Both the position numbers and the translations under genes were made by a program. 64,000 nucleotides of DNA, taken from NCBI RefSeq assembly GCF_001522545.3, contig NC_031781.1:9553487-9617486 (forward strand), given 5' to 3'. The notes under the pieces were generated by a model, which made no database searches, was not told where the DNA came from, and saw nothing but the letters and a program-made list of their open reading frames with translations. This DNA is from Parus major. Taxonomy: Eukaryota > Chordata > Aves > Passeriformes > Paridae. Each line of letters starts with the position of its first letter. The first letter of the stretch is position 1. This document shows, one piece after another, positions 13,174-26,110 of this stretch.

Positions 13174-15204
13174 TTTACCCCATATAGGACTTAAAATGTA
13201 AGAGTTTCATTTAATGGTCCTAAGAGCTTTAAACTTAATGAACATGAGTATTTAAGGTTAATTATGTTAGAAAAACCAGCAAGTAGTAAGCTTCCTCCTG
13301 GCTGAATGTGGAATAGGGAACCACACTGACTCAGTGAGGGTAGGGGAAGAAAGTTCATAGATGAATTGTCTGCTGACAACAGGGCTTGCTTTCAGTACTC
13401 ATGGAAATGAAGGTTTTATGGAATTGCACAAGACTTTATGAGGGTGATGCCCCCTCAGTTAGAATGGCAAGATCAACTGGAACCTAGAGAAACTACTTTT
13501 TTGTTTCTTTATGTAGATATGGAAAGTTTATAAAATAGTAATGTGATGATACTTGAGTTTGTTAATCTTGAAGTCTACCATGAGGCCTTGGGTATTTCAA
13601 CAGAGACCTGTGCCCAGGAGACAAGGTCTGAAACAGTTATTATATGGACGGTTGTGAAGCCAAAAGAGAAGGGTAAAGACATCATAGTTTTCAAACAAAA
13701 TTGCTCTGAGATTTCTTCTATCATTAGATTAGATTAGATAAATGATTAATTTAGTGTTGAAATTAAGGGCCTCTGCAACAGGGATTTCAGAGTTTTCAGG
13801 AATAAGAGATTGATTATTGCTAGAAGCTCATCCATAGCCTTACCTCAATATAGTGCTTTTGTGCCCTGCAATCATGGTAGCTTCACTAAAATTATTTGGC
13901 TTCATCACTGTTCTTCCCTTGGTGCTTGCTTTGTGCTAGTTGTTCTTTCTTCTGTCTGCACTGAGTCTGTTTCATAATCTTTAAATAAAGAGATGGGTTA
14001 TTAGTCAAAGCTTTTTGGTTTCTCACTTTTATAAAGTTGCTCTTAGTAAGAAATTAAAATATTCTCTAAGAGATTATAATGCATGAGTTTCCTCAAAGTT
14101 ATTTCAGAAGAGGGTAAAAATATATGGGAGAATTTTGACTGTGTCATTTTACATGGTGTGCATTTTACTGAGAGAAAAAGTTTCTGATCATTTTTGGTTC
14201 TGCTTCACAAAGTTTTTCACTCATTACCTTAACATGTAAACATTTTCCTTATGAATTCTGGAAGGCCTATTGTTAATCAACTACTTGTACCAGTGCATTG
14301 ACTTCCTAGCAACATATATCCCCCTACTGCTTTAGGAATATGGTATGTGGAAATAGAAGTTGAATATGTGCAGTGGATTTGCATAAATTTTCCAATTGGG
14401 CCAGATTATTCTTTTTTTGAACTAAATTTTAAATCTTGAAAATTTATTATATTGTGTACTTTATCCAAGATGTTGAATCTTCTTTCTGAAGTTCAGTTCT
14501 TGGGGATTGCTAAGATGCTGCTTCTAAATTAGATTTTTGTTTTGCCCAGTTAATAAAATGAGTGCCATTCAATCTAATGTTCACAGTATTGTGTTTCCTC
14601 TCATGAGTGATGAGAGATGAGTCCAGTGAACTGAGATTGCACTGAAAAACTGGTGTCTCTTCAAAATTGCTGGAGCATTTCTACACCGCTATGTTGGTAG
14701 AACTTGGACATTTATAAAATAAGATCTGAATAGCAAGGACTCGAACAGCAAAGGAAGATGTGCCAAAATCTCCATGTAGGCTGTTAGGGATGTTTCTGTT
14801 GCTATCGATTTTTACACAAAAAGCACTTGTTTTCTGTAGTAATGTTGCCTTTATAAAGCTCTTAGATCAGGGTTTGTTGGCAGGCCAAATCCAGATTGTT
14901 TTCAAAAGCATGGGTATTTGTGCAGCTGTTAAAACAAACCTTAGTCATACTTTGTGCATCAGAGGACATGAAATATTTCAGTTCACAGCTCTTTATTGCA
15001 GAGAATACAGTGAAAATAAAAGCAGATCTCTGCCTTCACATTGGGAATTGCATATTCCAATGTGTACCATAGTGAAAGCAGGGTTTCTCCAGGTTTCATA
15101 GTATCTTATTGTGTTTTTACAAATAATGGCAGATCCACACCAAAATCCAGAACTTTTTGTGCCTTTGGCCTTCACTTCCCCTTGGCTTGAGTTGGGAAAG
15201 GTGT

Positions 15205-15500
15205 CATGAATATTAATTAATGACCCAGCTTAGCCTATTCCTGCTGTGGTTTTCTGCCTCTGTCTTCAGTGTGTGTGTGGTGTAGTGTGCTGGTGGTAAT
15301 AGTGTGGGGCTGATCTGTAAAGGACTGAGGTTAAAGTTGTCTGCGGAAGCTTTCCAAAAAGAGTGGTGAATTAAAGATGTCAGAAGCAATAATGCCTGAG
15401 AAACCACTTGTTACCAGCGAATTAATGACTTGTTTGCTAATTAGCAGCCTGAGGCAAAGTTGAGGTAACACTCTAACAATCTGGTCATTAATTCAGTTTC
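15205..15500. promoter_or_regulatory. Candidate conserved non-coding element with homeodomain sites
   Basis: The nonamer AATTAATGA occurs at 15215-15223 and 15420-15428, and its exact reverse complement TCATTAATT occurs at 15485-15493. Between the last two lies the 12-base palindrome TGCTAATTAGCA at 15435-15446. TAATTA and TAATNNATTA-type cores are bound by paired-like and LIM homeodomain factors. Clustering and symmetry of this kind are common in developmental enhancers. This is an inference from motifs; no conservation data were available. Confidence 0.33.
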
Positions 15501-16345
15501 AACTGATTTCAAGGGCAATGTTGCTATTTTGAACAGTAATTGTATTCCTGACTCTGGATTATACACGCTGTGTCCTTACTGTTGAGTCAGTCTCCTCCTG
15601 AAGTCTTGGAGGGATGGTAGAAGACACCAAGGCAAGTGCCAGCAGGGGAAATTCAATGAAATAATTTGTTGTGTAGGGCAGAGCTTCTATATTTTTATGT
15701 TCTGAGGAAATGAGGACTGTGGCAGGACTGCTGTGGACACCTTGCATCATGGTGATTCATCTGCATGGAGGAAGTTGGTGGAAGGGGTTTCATGCTGAGC
15801 TGATGAGAGATTGAAGCCTTTTCTCCCTAATAGAAGAGAAAAGCCATCTCTGCCATCAAATTTGGCTTCAGTATCTTCAGTTTATTATTCATTTATTTGT
15901 GTGATTTTGATCATTCATGAGGTCACTCTGATAAAATGGGTTTCTAGGCTAAGGGATACTCAGCTTATTGTAAGAGAACCATGATAGATTTGATTCTTTC
16001 TATACTTGTATTTTTCCTGTTAGTCCTGGCAGTGTCTCTTGCTTGCATATCTGGGACATACATACCGTACCAACTACAATTCAAGCTAATTTGACTCAAA
16101 AAACTGGTATTTGGAAGGCAGAAGCACTTGTTCAGGGATGTATATTCTTTCCTTGGAGAGAGTTGGTCAGTGTTGAGCTGTCTGCAGGGCTGCCAGCAGC
16201 ACACTGGAGCAGTGTCAGGAGGCACAGGCTCACTTCACCTGAGAACTTCATGTACTGTTCTCCAGACTTAGAACCATGTTATCTGAATCGTTTTCTATAA
16301 AGGTTTTTTCTGTTTTCTGGGGACTTCTTGAGTTTACAATATTCA

Positions 16346-16382
16346 CTAAAAAAACAAAAACAAACAAAACTAAAAAACCCCA
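16346..16382. repeat. A-rich tract with interspersed C
   Basis: The short run is made of A blocks separated by single C bases (AAAAAAACAAAAACAAACAA), ending in AAAAAACCCCAAC. It resembles a smaller version of the A/C-only tract at 49266-49371. Low complexity; no coding or regulatory content was recognised. Confidence 0.7.
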
Positions 16383-19300
16383 ACTTTCCCTAAAAATGGA
16401 CTTTTAAGACTTTGTGTGTGCTTGCTTTGAAACACCATTATTGATGTTCTCTGAGAAATGAGTAGCTGCTTAACGGGGATCTTTGCTGAGTCAGTGTTTG
16501 GAATTGCTCAGCTTGGTAAAAGGGGGCACTGTGGTTTTGAAGATTAGAGAATGTGGGCAGAAGCAAGGGGACTTTGAACAAGGTGAATGTTTAGCTTCAG
16601 ATCCCACCTGAACTTTAACACCAGCAGCTTCAATCTCCTCTCTAAATTTGTTTTGGCACCTTTGGCAGGATATGCCAGTCTGTCAGTGCAGAATGTACTA
16701 ATGGACTCATATTTTTGTCATCCCTTTGTGTGGCGTGAGGTAAACTATGGGAACCTAGTTCAACACTCAGTGGCATTTTGGAAAAGTCGCTGCTGTTCAA
16801 ATGGGTAGTCAGGGTTTTCTTTTAAAAAAAGAACATTTCATTTGCAGTGTGACCTTATTGTAAGATCATCTCACATAGGAGAAATTTACTGAACCTGCTG
16901 TCCCTCATGTCTTGTGGTTATATGAAATCAGCATATCACATCTTCAGTTACTTTCTTTAGAAAACTTTCTGGGAAGGTATTTAGTAGACCAACAGTTCCC
17001 CAACTAATTCCCAGACATTATAGCACTGTCACAACCCATATATTCTTGGGGCTTGTGCTGTGTATCTCCTGCAGACTGCACGCCTTCCCTTCCTGACCTG
17101 AGATCTTAACCAGTTTTTAGATGATGTTTTTTATCTGAAGAAAGAAAATCCCTATTCGGGTCACTTGTTGGGCTGTGTGTTGTTTTCAGATTCAGTTATT
17201 GCTTGCTATATTGCTTTTCTGCCTTGTGGGAGCTGAGCCAGCTTCCTTTCTGATTCAGAGAACTCCTTCCAGCAACAAGATTCTGACTCATTCCTGCTTG
17301 GCTTCCAGAGACTGTTTTGCTGCTAACTTTAGGCTCTTCATCTTTGCTAGTCAACTTTTAGTAGCTTGGCATCTTTGGGAAAAAATGGTGCATGGCTTTT
17401 TGGGCAGGAGATCCAGTTCTGTTAACTTCTGTGTCTCTTGGCAAATGAAGGAAGAGGCAGTAGTTTTCCTTTCATCTTCCAAACTGGCAGTTTCTCATAG
17501 CTCAGTATTCTACCATGATAATCAGTAAAGAATTTACATCCAAATGTACATTGGAATTATCCACTTGTGGGGAAAAGTCTCTCATTATTCTAAACCACTT
17601 GCCATCTGCCATGCCAAATGCTAATAGGGGTGATTAGTTATTGCATTTGCAGGTTCAGTAGGATAAGGATAATTTTATTTTATATAGTTTAGTACAGTGA
17701 TTTGCTTAATGCTACCCTTCTGCTCCCCCAGAGACCCGCAGCCCACCACCACAACCCCAGTGCTTGCAGCTTATGGGGGAGTCTAAGGAAGCCAGTTAGA
17801 TTTGGTTGAAATCACATTTGGCAAAACACAATGAAGTATAAGTCAAAGCCTTTCAGGATGACCCATTGATCAAATGGGAAATGATCACTTGTTTGGGAGG
17901 ATAAACCATGTAGGAGGACAGGGGAGTTTGTGATACACTGGAGTAAGTCAGATGGAGAGCTGGAACCAGCATTGCATGGGTCACACAATCTCTTTGCATC
18001 AATTTCATGACTGAAACGAAGAAGTTGTTGATTTCCAAATTTAGAGGTTGTTAAAGAAAACTGCTAGATTTTAGTCACTTTTGACATCAATCTGTATGTT
18101 TGAGAGTTTGGGTTTTTGGGGGTTTTTTTGTTTGGTGAATGAAATGTGGTTGGGGCAGGCTGTTTCTACTGAATGCAGTACAGTGACACAGCAAGTGGCT
18201 GACACTTGAGAATTGGACTTTTGTGGTAACTTTTGTTCTCAGTGATAGAATCTAATTATTTGCACAGAAGATTTCAGAACAGCTTCTGCATATCTGTGAT
18301 CAGAAGGAAAGGAGGTATCTGTCCTGGGAAGAACAAGGGTGCAGTGAGTGCATGAACTCCACTGGGGAAGTGGGTGGCAGTTTCAAACAAGCTGTCAAAA
18401 CAGGGACTGAGATTGGGAAGTACTTGAGTGACAAATTTTGTAGGATCAGAGTCACCCAGTAACTCACAATACTTTAAAATATTCATTCATTAGGCACTTC
18501 ATGAACAATGTATAGAAAAATAGAGTCGGGTGACCTGTTATTGAAATGCAGCTGTCAAGGGGGAGAAAGAGAGAGGGGAAATACTGCAGGTGTGCAGGAG
18601 TGTGCTGCTGACAGTGTGACAAGGCATGTGACAAGGGTTTAGACAGGAATATAGCAGCTTCAGCTGAAATTTGGATGTAGCACCCCTGTTCTTCTGAAAA
18701 TTGTCATGAGATTTCACCTTTTCTTCCAGTCTATACCCTTTTGCTCTAAACAGTAGGTTACTTCTGCAAGCTTTCTATTCCACCCGAATCAGTGGCAAAG
18801 CCTGAGGAGCAGTTTTGAATACTTGAGGCTGATCAGAAATACTTCCTTCCTGATCACATTAGTTTAGCCTCATGAGACATGCAGTTTATTTACACTGTGC
18901 TAGGTTATGTAGCATAAACATTACTGGTTTTTTAGTAGACATTTGGATAATCTATTAAGCTTCTTCCATCTCTTATTTCCCTGGCCATGTAGCTGCAACA
19001 CAGCTCTTACCTCTTCCATCCAAACCATGTTACCAAGCTGACATGCAGGATTGGGGAATCCCATAGCCTGTAGTGAGGGCACAGTGTTTGCTTTGTGATA
19101 GTGCAGCATCCTGCAGCCTATGCTGAAAGTTAGCTTGTCTGGCTGTTTGTTCTGTGCTGATGAGTTTGTTATATGTGAATGAAATGCTTCAATTGTGTTT
19201 AATTTTCTGCTGTAAATGTCAAGTATGCAATAATGAGAGAGAAAGAAACCTTTCTATGTGCTATGTATTGCATCTGTCTGGAGTAATTTTTCTGACATGT

Positions 19301-20559
19301 TAGAGAAGCCATCAGAGCCAACTGCTACCCAAGGGAGAATGCAGTTTTACAGGTCAGTTAACCCCCTATTGGGTTCTCTATATGTATAGTGCAGCCTGGC
19401 AACACACCACATTTATGTGACCAAAGCATCACTGAGCTTAGTCTGAAATGTGTGTAATGGACCCTGGATATATAAACACACGAAGCAGCTATATGATGTG
19501 TCTGATTCCTTCCCAACATGCAGAAACTGCTGCTGTGTGCCCTGGGATTTACTGGCAGTGCTGTCCATGCATCTCATTGCTGGTGTCTGGGGCTGTCTGT
19601 GCTGTGGTGACCAATGTGGTTTGCTCAAGTTGGTTCAAACACTGGTCTTAGTCAAATAATGTAACAGAAAGCAGCTAATTCAGTCATTGAACTTTGTAGC
19701 CCACAAGAAATTCCAGGGTGCTGGCCCATTTAGGTTGCTGCTTTCAGCTGGAGCTGCTATTTTTAAGTTGGCTTTTATGAGGGACCCTGTGTGTCTTTGT
19801 TTATCAGTTTCTGAGCAGAGATATCGAAGTGTATGTGTTTAGACACCATCAGCCTCTGTCTTGAATTTTTTGTTCAGCTTGAATGGTTTCCCAGAGTAAA
19901 ATGTAAAAAGAAGATCTTGCTCTTAACTCCATCTGGAATTGCTGTTCTTCCCAGAAAAGCCAAGTGAGGGTGTGTTACTCACTGTGGAATTACTGATTTT
20001 GCACTAGGCTAAAGAGCTGCCAATTCCTAAAGCACTTAAGTTATATCTCTGCTTGGGTAGTCTGATCTTCAGCTGGTGGAAGGACCAGCAGATACATAGA
20101 CCTCTTCCAGCTTTCCCTTGCTTTCCAATACCGAGACTATAATTCTTTCAAAAAGGGAACCTGTCAGCAGCACCTAAGTAGTAGCCATAGTGTTACATAC
20201 ATAGTGCTGTGTTTGGAACCTTCTGTCTCTGGGTCTGTATGCTGATGATACGGCCTTAATTGCTTTTTGCAGTGAGTTTGGGTGTTTGTCTTTGGAAACT
20301 GTGTTGCTTCTTCATTAATTGATGGACATTTAGACTGGCACTTTTCCTACTAGTGCAGTGCTTATGATAGAAATTCTCAAAGAACCTTGCTTTAACCTCC
20401 CAGACACTTTGTACTTCTTCATGGCTTTATATCCATGTAGGAATGAATTTGCCAAGACAAATTAATGCAGTTATTGACTGAAGCAGCTGTTACCTGCTGC
20501 TATTGAACAGTTAGGAGAGGGTTAAAAAGAAAACCTCCTCTGTGCCACTAGATTGGCCC

Positions 20560-20800
20560 TGACTAAGATGAATGTCTAATTCACTCCCAGCGTCCTTACT
20601 GCTGCCTGTAATAAAAAGCTTGCTTCACATATTCACCCCACTGCAGACGTTTCTCTTAAATTAAATATCAAGAGGACATATAATAGCACGATTCCACGCC
20701 AAGCCAATATTATCAGATTGATGTCAGCAGTGATAATAGAAGAAGGATAAGTTGATGAGATTTCATTTATTAAATAAAGTAAAGGGAATATGTAGTGATA
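20560..20800. promoter_or_regulatory. Candidate conserved non-coding element
   Basis: The block has a mixed-complexity texture with isolated CpGs (CCCAGCGTCC, GCAGACGTTT, AGCACGATTCCACGCC), GATA/TATC cores (ATTATCAG, GTGATAATAG) and TGATGTCAG. It stands out from the surrounding low-information intron. The evidence is weak and by eye only. Confidence 0.2.
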
Positions 20801-23800
20801 GAAAGGATTTGGTAACTCTCGGTGTCAAAATGCAGCAAGATCGTGCTCATTCTGTCTTACCTCAAGGGATAGCAGAGAGAAGGATGCCCTTTGTTTCATT
20901 TTAAGAACACCTCTCCCTTCTTTTCTAGGCAAAGTCCTGATTTAAAGCTCTCCATGGGAGGTGGAGAGGAAGTTCTGAAATCATGGATTTCATGTGTATG
21001 TAGCCTTCCTGCCCATTGCACAGTGGCAAGGCAAAGGTTTCTTTCCTCTCTGTGATAGGGGATGCACTGCTAATGAATTTTATTTCTAAATCCATCTTTT
21101 CCTTTTTCCCACCTGTCATCTTTTCTCCTTTCCTCCTCCTTTAACAGATGAGAAGTGTGTGTTATTGATTTAATCTTTCATATTCTGTAAGTCCTGCATG
21201 TATTTATTTCCAAGGTATTGTCAGAGCTTGTCTTCCATACTTCTGTCTGCAGATACTATGTGCAGTGCTATCACTTTCCACCCCAGCCTTTCTCTCCTGC
21301 CTTTTTTTTAGCTGCTGTAAATGAGCCTCTTACACCTGTTTTGATAATAGTTGTAGCAGTTGCAGCATATTTTATTTTAGACAGAGGCCAACTGTCTACC
21401 TCATTTGGTGGTCACATATGCTTTAAACTTTGCCCCACTTTAGGAGAAGGGTCAAAGCATAGGAGTCTTCTGCTTCAACAATTCTAGTTGTATATACAAA
21501 CCTCATCCCTTTTCCACTGTTTTCCTTCTCTCTCATATGAGAAATAATGGTAAAAACCCTCAGTGACACATCAGGAGCAGTGTGGTTGGGTGTCCAGAAG
21601 ATGAATTTTTCTAAAGATTAGTTAGTGCCAACAGCCTTGATCTAGGCTGAGGGTGAAGGGAGATAGCTGATCAAAGTCCACCTCCTTTGGAACTGAACCC
21701 ACAATGTCATTGTATTCTACAGATACAGTGTTTGTAGTTGGAGGCTGTGGGTTTAATTCCTTTTTGTCTCAGATGTGTATGAGGAAAGCCTGTAAGGTGC
21801 AGCTGTTGTATGTGTATAGGGCTGCAGTTCCCCGCTGTGGAAATGTTACAGCTGAGAGTTAATGTGAGCAGGAGAGTGCCATCCCTTGATTCAGACTGGG
21901 CAGACATTGTGATTACTGTGCAGGGAGGAAAGCATCTCAAGCAGCTGTTCACCAGAGCACTTCAGGTACCTCTTTCCAGTCCAGATGGGTACCAGAACTA
22001 ATCTGCTGGGTGTGGATAACTTGTGTGCTCCCAGATTCTGCAGTAACTTGTATTGATAATTACCTAAACCAGCTTTGCAATTTGTTGATTAGTGTCTCTA
22101 AATCTATTTTGAGATGCTGGCACAATTGATGCATAACCACAGCTTGAGGTTTTATTTTGAAGAAATAAAGGAGAATAATCTTGTTATGATTTTGGGTATA
22201 CGTTACCAAATAAATCCTCCCTGTGTTGTGGGAAGTGGTGTGTAGGAATGCTGGTTTAAGTACTTGCTGGGAAATGCATACTGGTTTTTCTGATTGGTCC
22301 CCTGCCTCTGGTAGGCTTTAGGTAACAATACTCTTTTTTGTGGCTTCTTGCTCACCACTGTGTGACTTTTAAATAGCCCTGTGGGCTGAGCACCAAGGGG
22401 TCTGTTAAGGAAGAGGACTGCAGACTTTGCAGCACTGTGTGAGCCCACAGGTGGGTCCTAACTTCATATTTATTCTAGGCAGTGAAGACTGATGCCATAG
22501 GAAAGACACAAAAAACACAATTCCTGTAGCTCTCCCTGCTGACAGTGACAACCTCTAAATATTTCTGAGATGTTTGTACTGTGTTGTTCAGTTTAGATGA
22601 ATACAAACTGGTTTGTGGTATGCTGTACCTTTTAGCTCTTCCAGGTTTCTATATGAAAATTACAAAATGCCCTTCAGTTTAACATCACTGAGTTTAAAAG
22701 AACTAATTTTAAAAGTCTTAACTTTTTCAATGAATTGAGGGATTTGGTGGTATTTCCTGACCTGGTATTGTTTGTTATCATTTCCACAGTCTCACTGATT
22801 TGATTAGAGTGATATTAAAGTTAGTGACAAAGCAAAATGCCAACATTATGAGTTTCTGAAGCTCTCTCTGGGTTCTTTTCTATCCCAAAATTTGAAGATT
22901 TTTTTTTTTTTAGAATATGGATTTTCAAGGCTTTAAAGGTGATTTTCTATATAACATAGAAATTAGAAATGAACACCAGCCCTTAGGGACTGTACATGGA
23001 ATAAGTTTCTTCTAAAAGCTGTAAGATTAGTGAAGAGGTAGAAAAAGAAGTCTGTATAGTATCTTTGTTTCTGATCCAAATCTCAGTGTTGTAGAATGTG
23101 GCTGTCATACTGATAAATCCCTACTCTGTCCATGTATGTTGTCAGTAAGACTGAGGACTGAAGAAGTACCAATTAGAGTATATCTCAACCAAATTATTGT
23201 GAGAGTGCACCCAGGTTGCTGATAAGGAAAAGACAAAATTTTTCTTCTTTTGGTCCTTCCACTTCTTTCCTGAGCACCTTACACAGATGTGCATGATTTG
23301 GAAACTCATATCTGAGCTCTCCAAAAGCTTTCAGAAGATCTTGGTTTAAGATTTCCTGTTTCTTAGAAATCTGTTCCACCTGAGAGACTGTGACATGCCT
23401 AGGGACAGGTCATATTTTCCCTCTCTCTGCCTTGTTGTGAAGCCCTTTTGCTGAATGAGTGCCTGTTGTTACTGTGGAAATGAATACATCATAGCATGGC
23501 ATTAATATCTGCCTGTAGCATCAAGTGCTTTGGAAAGGAAGAGGTGTGTTTGATATTTGGGCACAGATTTCTAAGCATATTGGGGCAGGAAATGCAAGGA
23601 ATTAAATGGATTTATGGTTTAGGAGATGACATCTGAGGATTTCTACACCTAAGCATATGGTCTCTTATTCTCTGGTAAAATGTACCATGGCCATGGTACT
23701 GCAAATGCCTGCAATTTGTGTCTGCCTGTCTGTGCAGCTGATGTCACTGTTGTTACTGTGTTTGTGCCATTGTTACTGGGATTGTTTTACAACGACCTTC

Positions 23801-24481
23801 CCCTTTATTGGTACTGTTGCTGATGATGTGCCATATGTACACATGCACATTAGAGTAAAAGAACATCATCCTTAATTGTTCTTGGGTAACTGTCAATGCC
23901 ATTTGCAGAGTATGAGTACTAATTTCTGCAGAAATACAAAGAAACAGATATCTGGTCTTGCTATTATTCTGATTTTTTTTCAAGTCACTTGGAGAATTGC
24001 AGTGCTTCCAACCATGCTGGATTTCTTGTAGTGTTTAAATAGATGAGAATTCAATAGATCGAGGTGGCTTATTCAACAAGTCTGTTCAGTTCCTTGTCAG
24101 ACTGTTACAGATCTAGTGCAGGCTCAGCCAGGATTCTTGAGGTCTGCCAAAGATTTCCTGTGTAAGTTGAGAAAATCATTGAAATTCTTGGACTTGGGGA
24201 TTTTTTTTCCCTCCTGCCTGCAGAGGAGAGATGATGTTTTATGTAAGGGTGAAACAGCCTTCTACACTAGCTAAGAAAGATCATGTTCCTTCTTTCTGAT
24301 AAGTACCTGGATTTTTCAGCTGAAAGACACTGTTGGTCATTTGACCTGCTTTCTCCCACCAGCTTCTCTATTCGGACTACATGACTCCAGCATAAAATTA
24401 ATATGTGTGTTGCTGGCAAAGTGGTAGTAAGTGGTTGAAAACTCCTCTTCATGCATCATTCTGTGCTTGTTTTCCCTGCAG

Positions 24482-24617
24482 GAGGAGGAACGCTGATCCT
24501 GTCTGTTCAAACCTGCAGTCTGAAATTCTGAAGTGCTACCGAGAAAACAAACATGAAGTGCTCAAATGCTCGGAGCTGGCGAAGGAATATCAGCGCTGTG
24601 TTAGTGCAGCTCAGAAG
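24482..24617 (+). CDS. CHCHD6: CHCHD6 (MIC25) exon encoding the twin CX9C CHCH domain
   Basis: The first G completes the lysine codon begun in the previous exon. The 45 codons that follow hold a complete CHCH domain. The first helix has [11 protein letters not shown] and the second has [11 protein letters not shown], that is CX9C, ten residues, then CX9C, with cysteines at residues 8, 18, 29 and 39 of the 45. These four cysteines form two disulphides when the import receptor CHCHD4/MIA40 traps the protein in the mitochondrial intermembrane space. HEVL-CS-L-K and YQRCVSAA match CHCHD6; the paralogue CHCHD3 differs at these places. The protein is a peripheral MICOS subunit that works with mitofilin (MIC60) and CHCHD3 (MIC19) at cristae junctions. 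The acceptor is TTTTCCCTGCAG and the donor AAG|GTAACA, so the exon ends in phase 0. The acceptor region CAGGAGGAGG allows in-frame alternative acceptors 3 or 6 bases downstream. Confidence 0.97.
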
Positions 24618-25899
24618 GTAACAAAAGCTTCTCTGTTGTACTGGCTGGCCTTGCTGTCTTGTTTTGCATTTTTTGAGAGCTGTGGTATCTGTTAGTCAAA
24701 TTGCAATCTTCATAGGAGACAAATCTTCCTTGGGATCCATTTCCCCACATTCATTCCACATTTCCCAGTCACACTTTGGTATGTCCCAACTTCATTCCTG
24801 TCAGTGGGTCCTGTTGTACTGAGCTGCCACCAAAACAGTAGAACCAATGCTCCCAGGTTTCAAAGTTAATCAATGATTTTACCTACTTTTACCTTCTTGG
24901 ATGTTGTATACTGCAAACAGTAAGTAAATCCATTTTGGCACAGTCTGCAACATTTTCAACAGGCTGTACACATCTCCTTTTGTGGGACCTTGCAGCTGGA
25001 GGTCTTGCTTCTGTTCATTGCTGCATGGGGAAATGTTCTGTATTGGGCAAAGCTGCTGTCTGTTAAGAAAATTTCACATTCCTAAAAACTCTTCATCTTT
25101 TGTGGGAGGCCAGGAAGCCTTATGGCTCTTCCTTCTGAGATGCAGAGTCCCAGTAGGTTCTGTTGATGCCTTAGGACAGTGGCTGCTCAGTACCTTGGAA
25201 GAATTTCTGGCTATTGAAACAAGTGAAGGGGAAAAGAAAATGAAGTATTAGGACATCACAACTAGGGTATGGTCCTGGGCCATGTGAGAATTCAGTGGGT
25301 CAGGTGTCTCCCAAGGGCAGACTTTTCTGTTTTGTTTTTTGGGGTTTTTTTGACAGTAGAAATTTCTCCAAAAGGTGCTGAGAATATAATAAAGTGTATG
25401 TAGGGAAAAGGATGGTAATAGAAAATTGAGACTTCTCTCATGGGATTACTAAGGCAAAGGGTGGGGGAGAGGTGGATATTTCATGGAAGCAATCTTTCTC
25501 TCCATTAGCATTGTGAGGGGAAGCTGTATGCCTGATTTAAGTATAACATGAAACAAGCTGCCAGCCAGCTCCCTGAAGAAGCCCAACAGAAGGAGATGGG
25601 AAAATTGTCAGGATATATTAGACCAAATGTTGTTGCTAGTCCTAGTGGAATTTTTTTCCTTCCTGTTTACAAAGAAGGTCTTTGTATGTCTGCAAATCAG
25701 CAAGGTTAAAGCTGCCAAGGAAAGGGCTTTTCTCTGATATCTCCGAAGTCCCCAGCTCCCAAAACATGTGGTTTCTTTTTCTTCCTCAGCTTTAAAGTAA
25801 AGTGGTGCCTGTGCTGCTGCTGCACAATCCGTGCCCCTGGTTGCTGTGTGCAGAGCATTGGTGCATCTATTGCCAGCCTCTGTTATCCTTCTTGCTTCC

Positions 25900-26110
25900 T
25901 CTAAATCAGGCTTGTAGCCTTTTCAGTCGAGTATATCTTTAGCAAATGCATTTACCAATACATCTTTATTGCATGCAGTGAGGGTGGAATGTGATTACCA
26001 AAGAAGACAGATTGCATTAAACTTCAGCGTATTTGCAAGCTGCGGCTCCAACCCGCCTGAGAAAGGGGCTGGGATGCTGCCAGCCCCGAGCCCCAGCCCA
26101 ACATTATTAA
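25900..26110. promoter_or_regulatory. Candidate conserved non-coding element
   Basis: An AT-rich half with an octamer-like ATGCAT core and ATTGCATGCAG is followed by a CpG-containing half (TTCAGCGTATTT, CTGCGGCTCC, CCCGCCTGAG, CCCCGAGCC). The block then returns to AT-rich sequence with ACATTATTAAAGAG. This mix is unusual in the intron. The evidence is composition only. Confidence 0.2.

Larger units (their letters stand above)
9049..24481 (+). other. CHCHD6: CHCHD6 intron between the helical exon and the CHCH exon (15.4 kb)
   Basis: The intron is bounded by donor GTGAGG at 9049 and acceptor TGTTTTCCCTGCAG ending at 24481. No coding exon was recognised inside it. It contains T/G-rich tracts (12749-12840, 18107-18136), an A-rich tract (16346-16382), a 24-base tandem duplication (10882-10921) and a perfect 11-base inverted repeat (13145-13173). 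Three blocks resemble conserved non-coding elements: 12330-12570, 15205-15500 and 20560-20800. The remainder is ordinary AT-rich, CpG-poor intronic sequence in which I see nothing to annotate. Confidence 0.9.
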
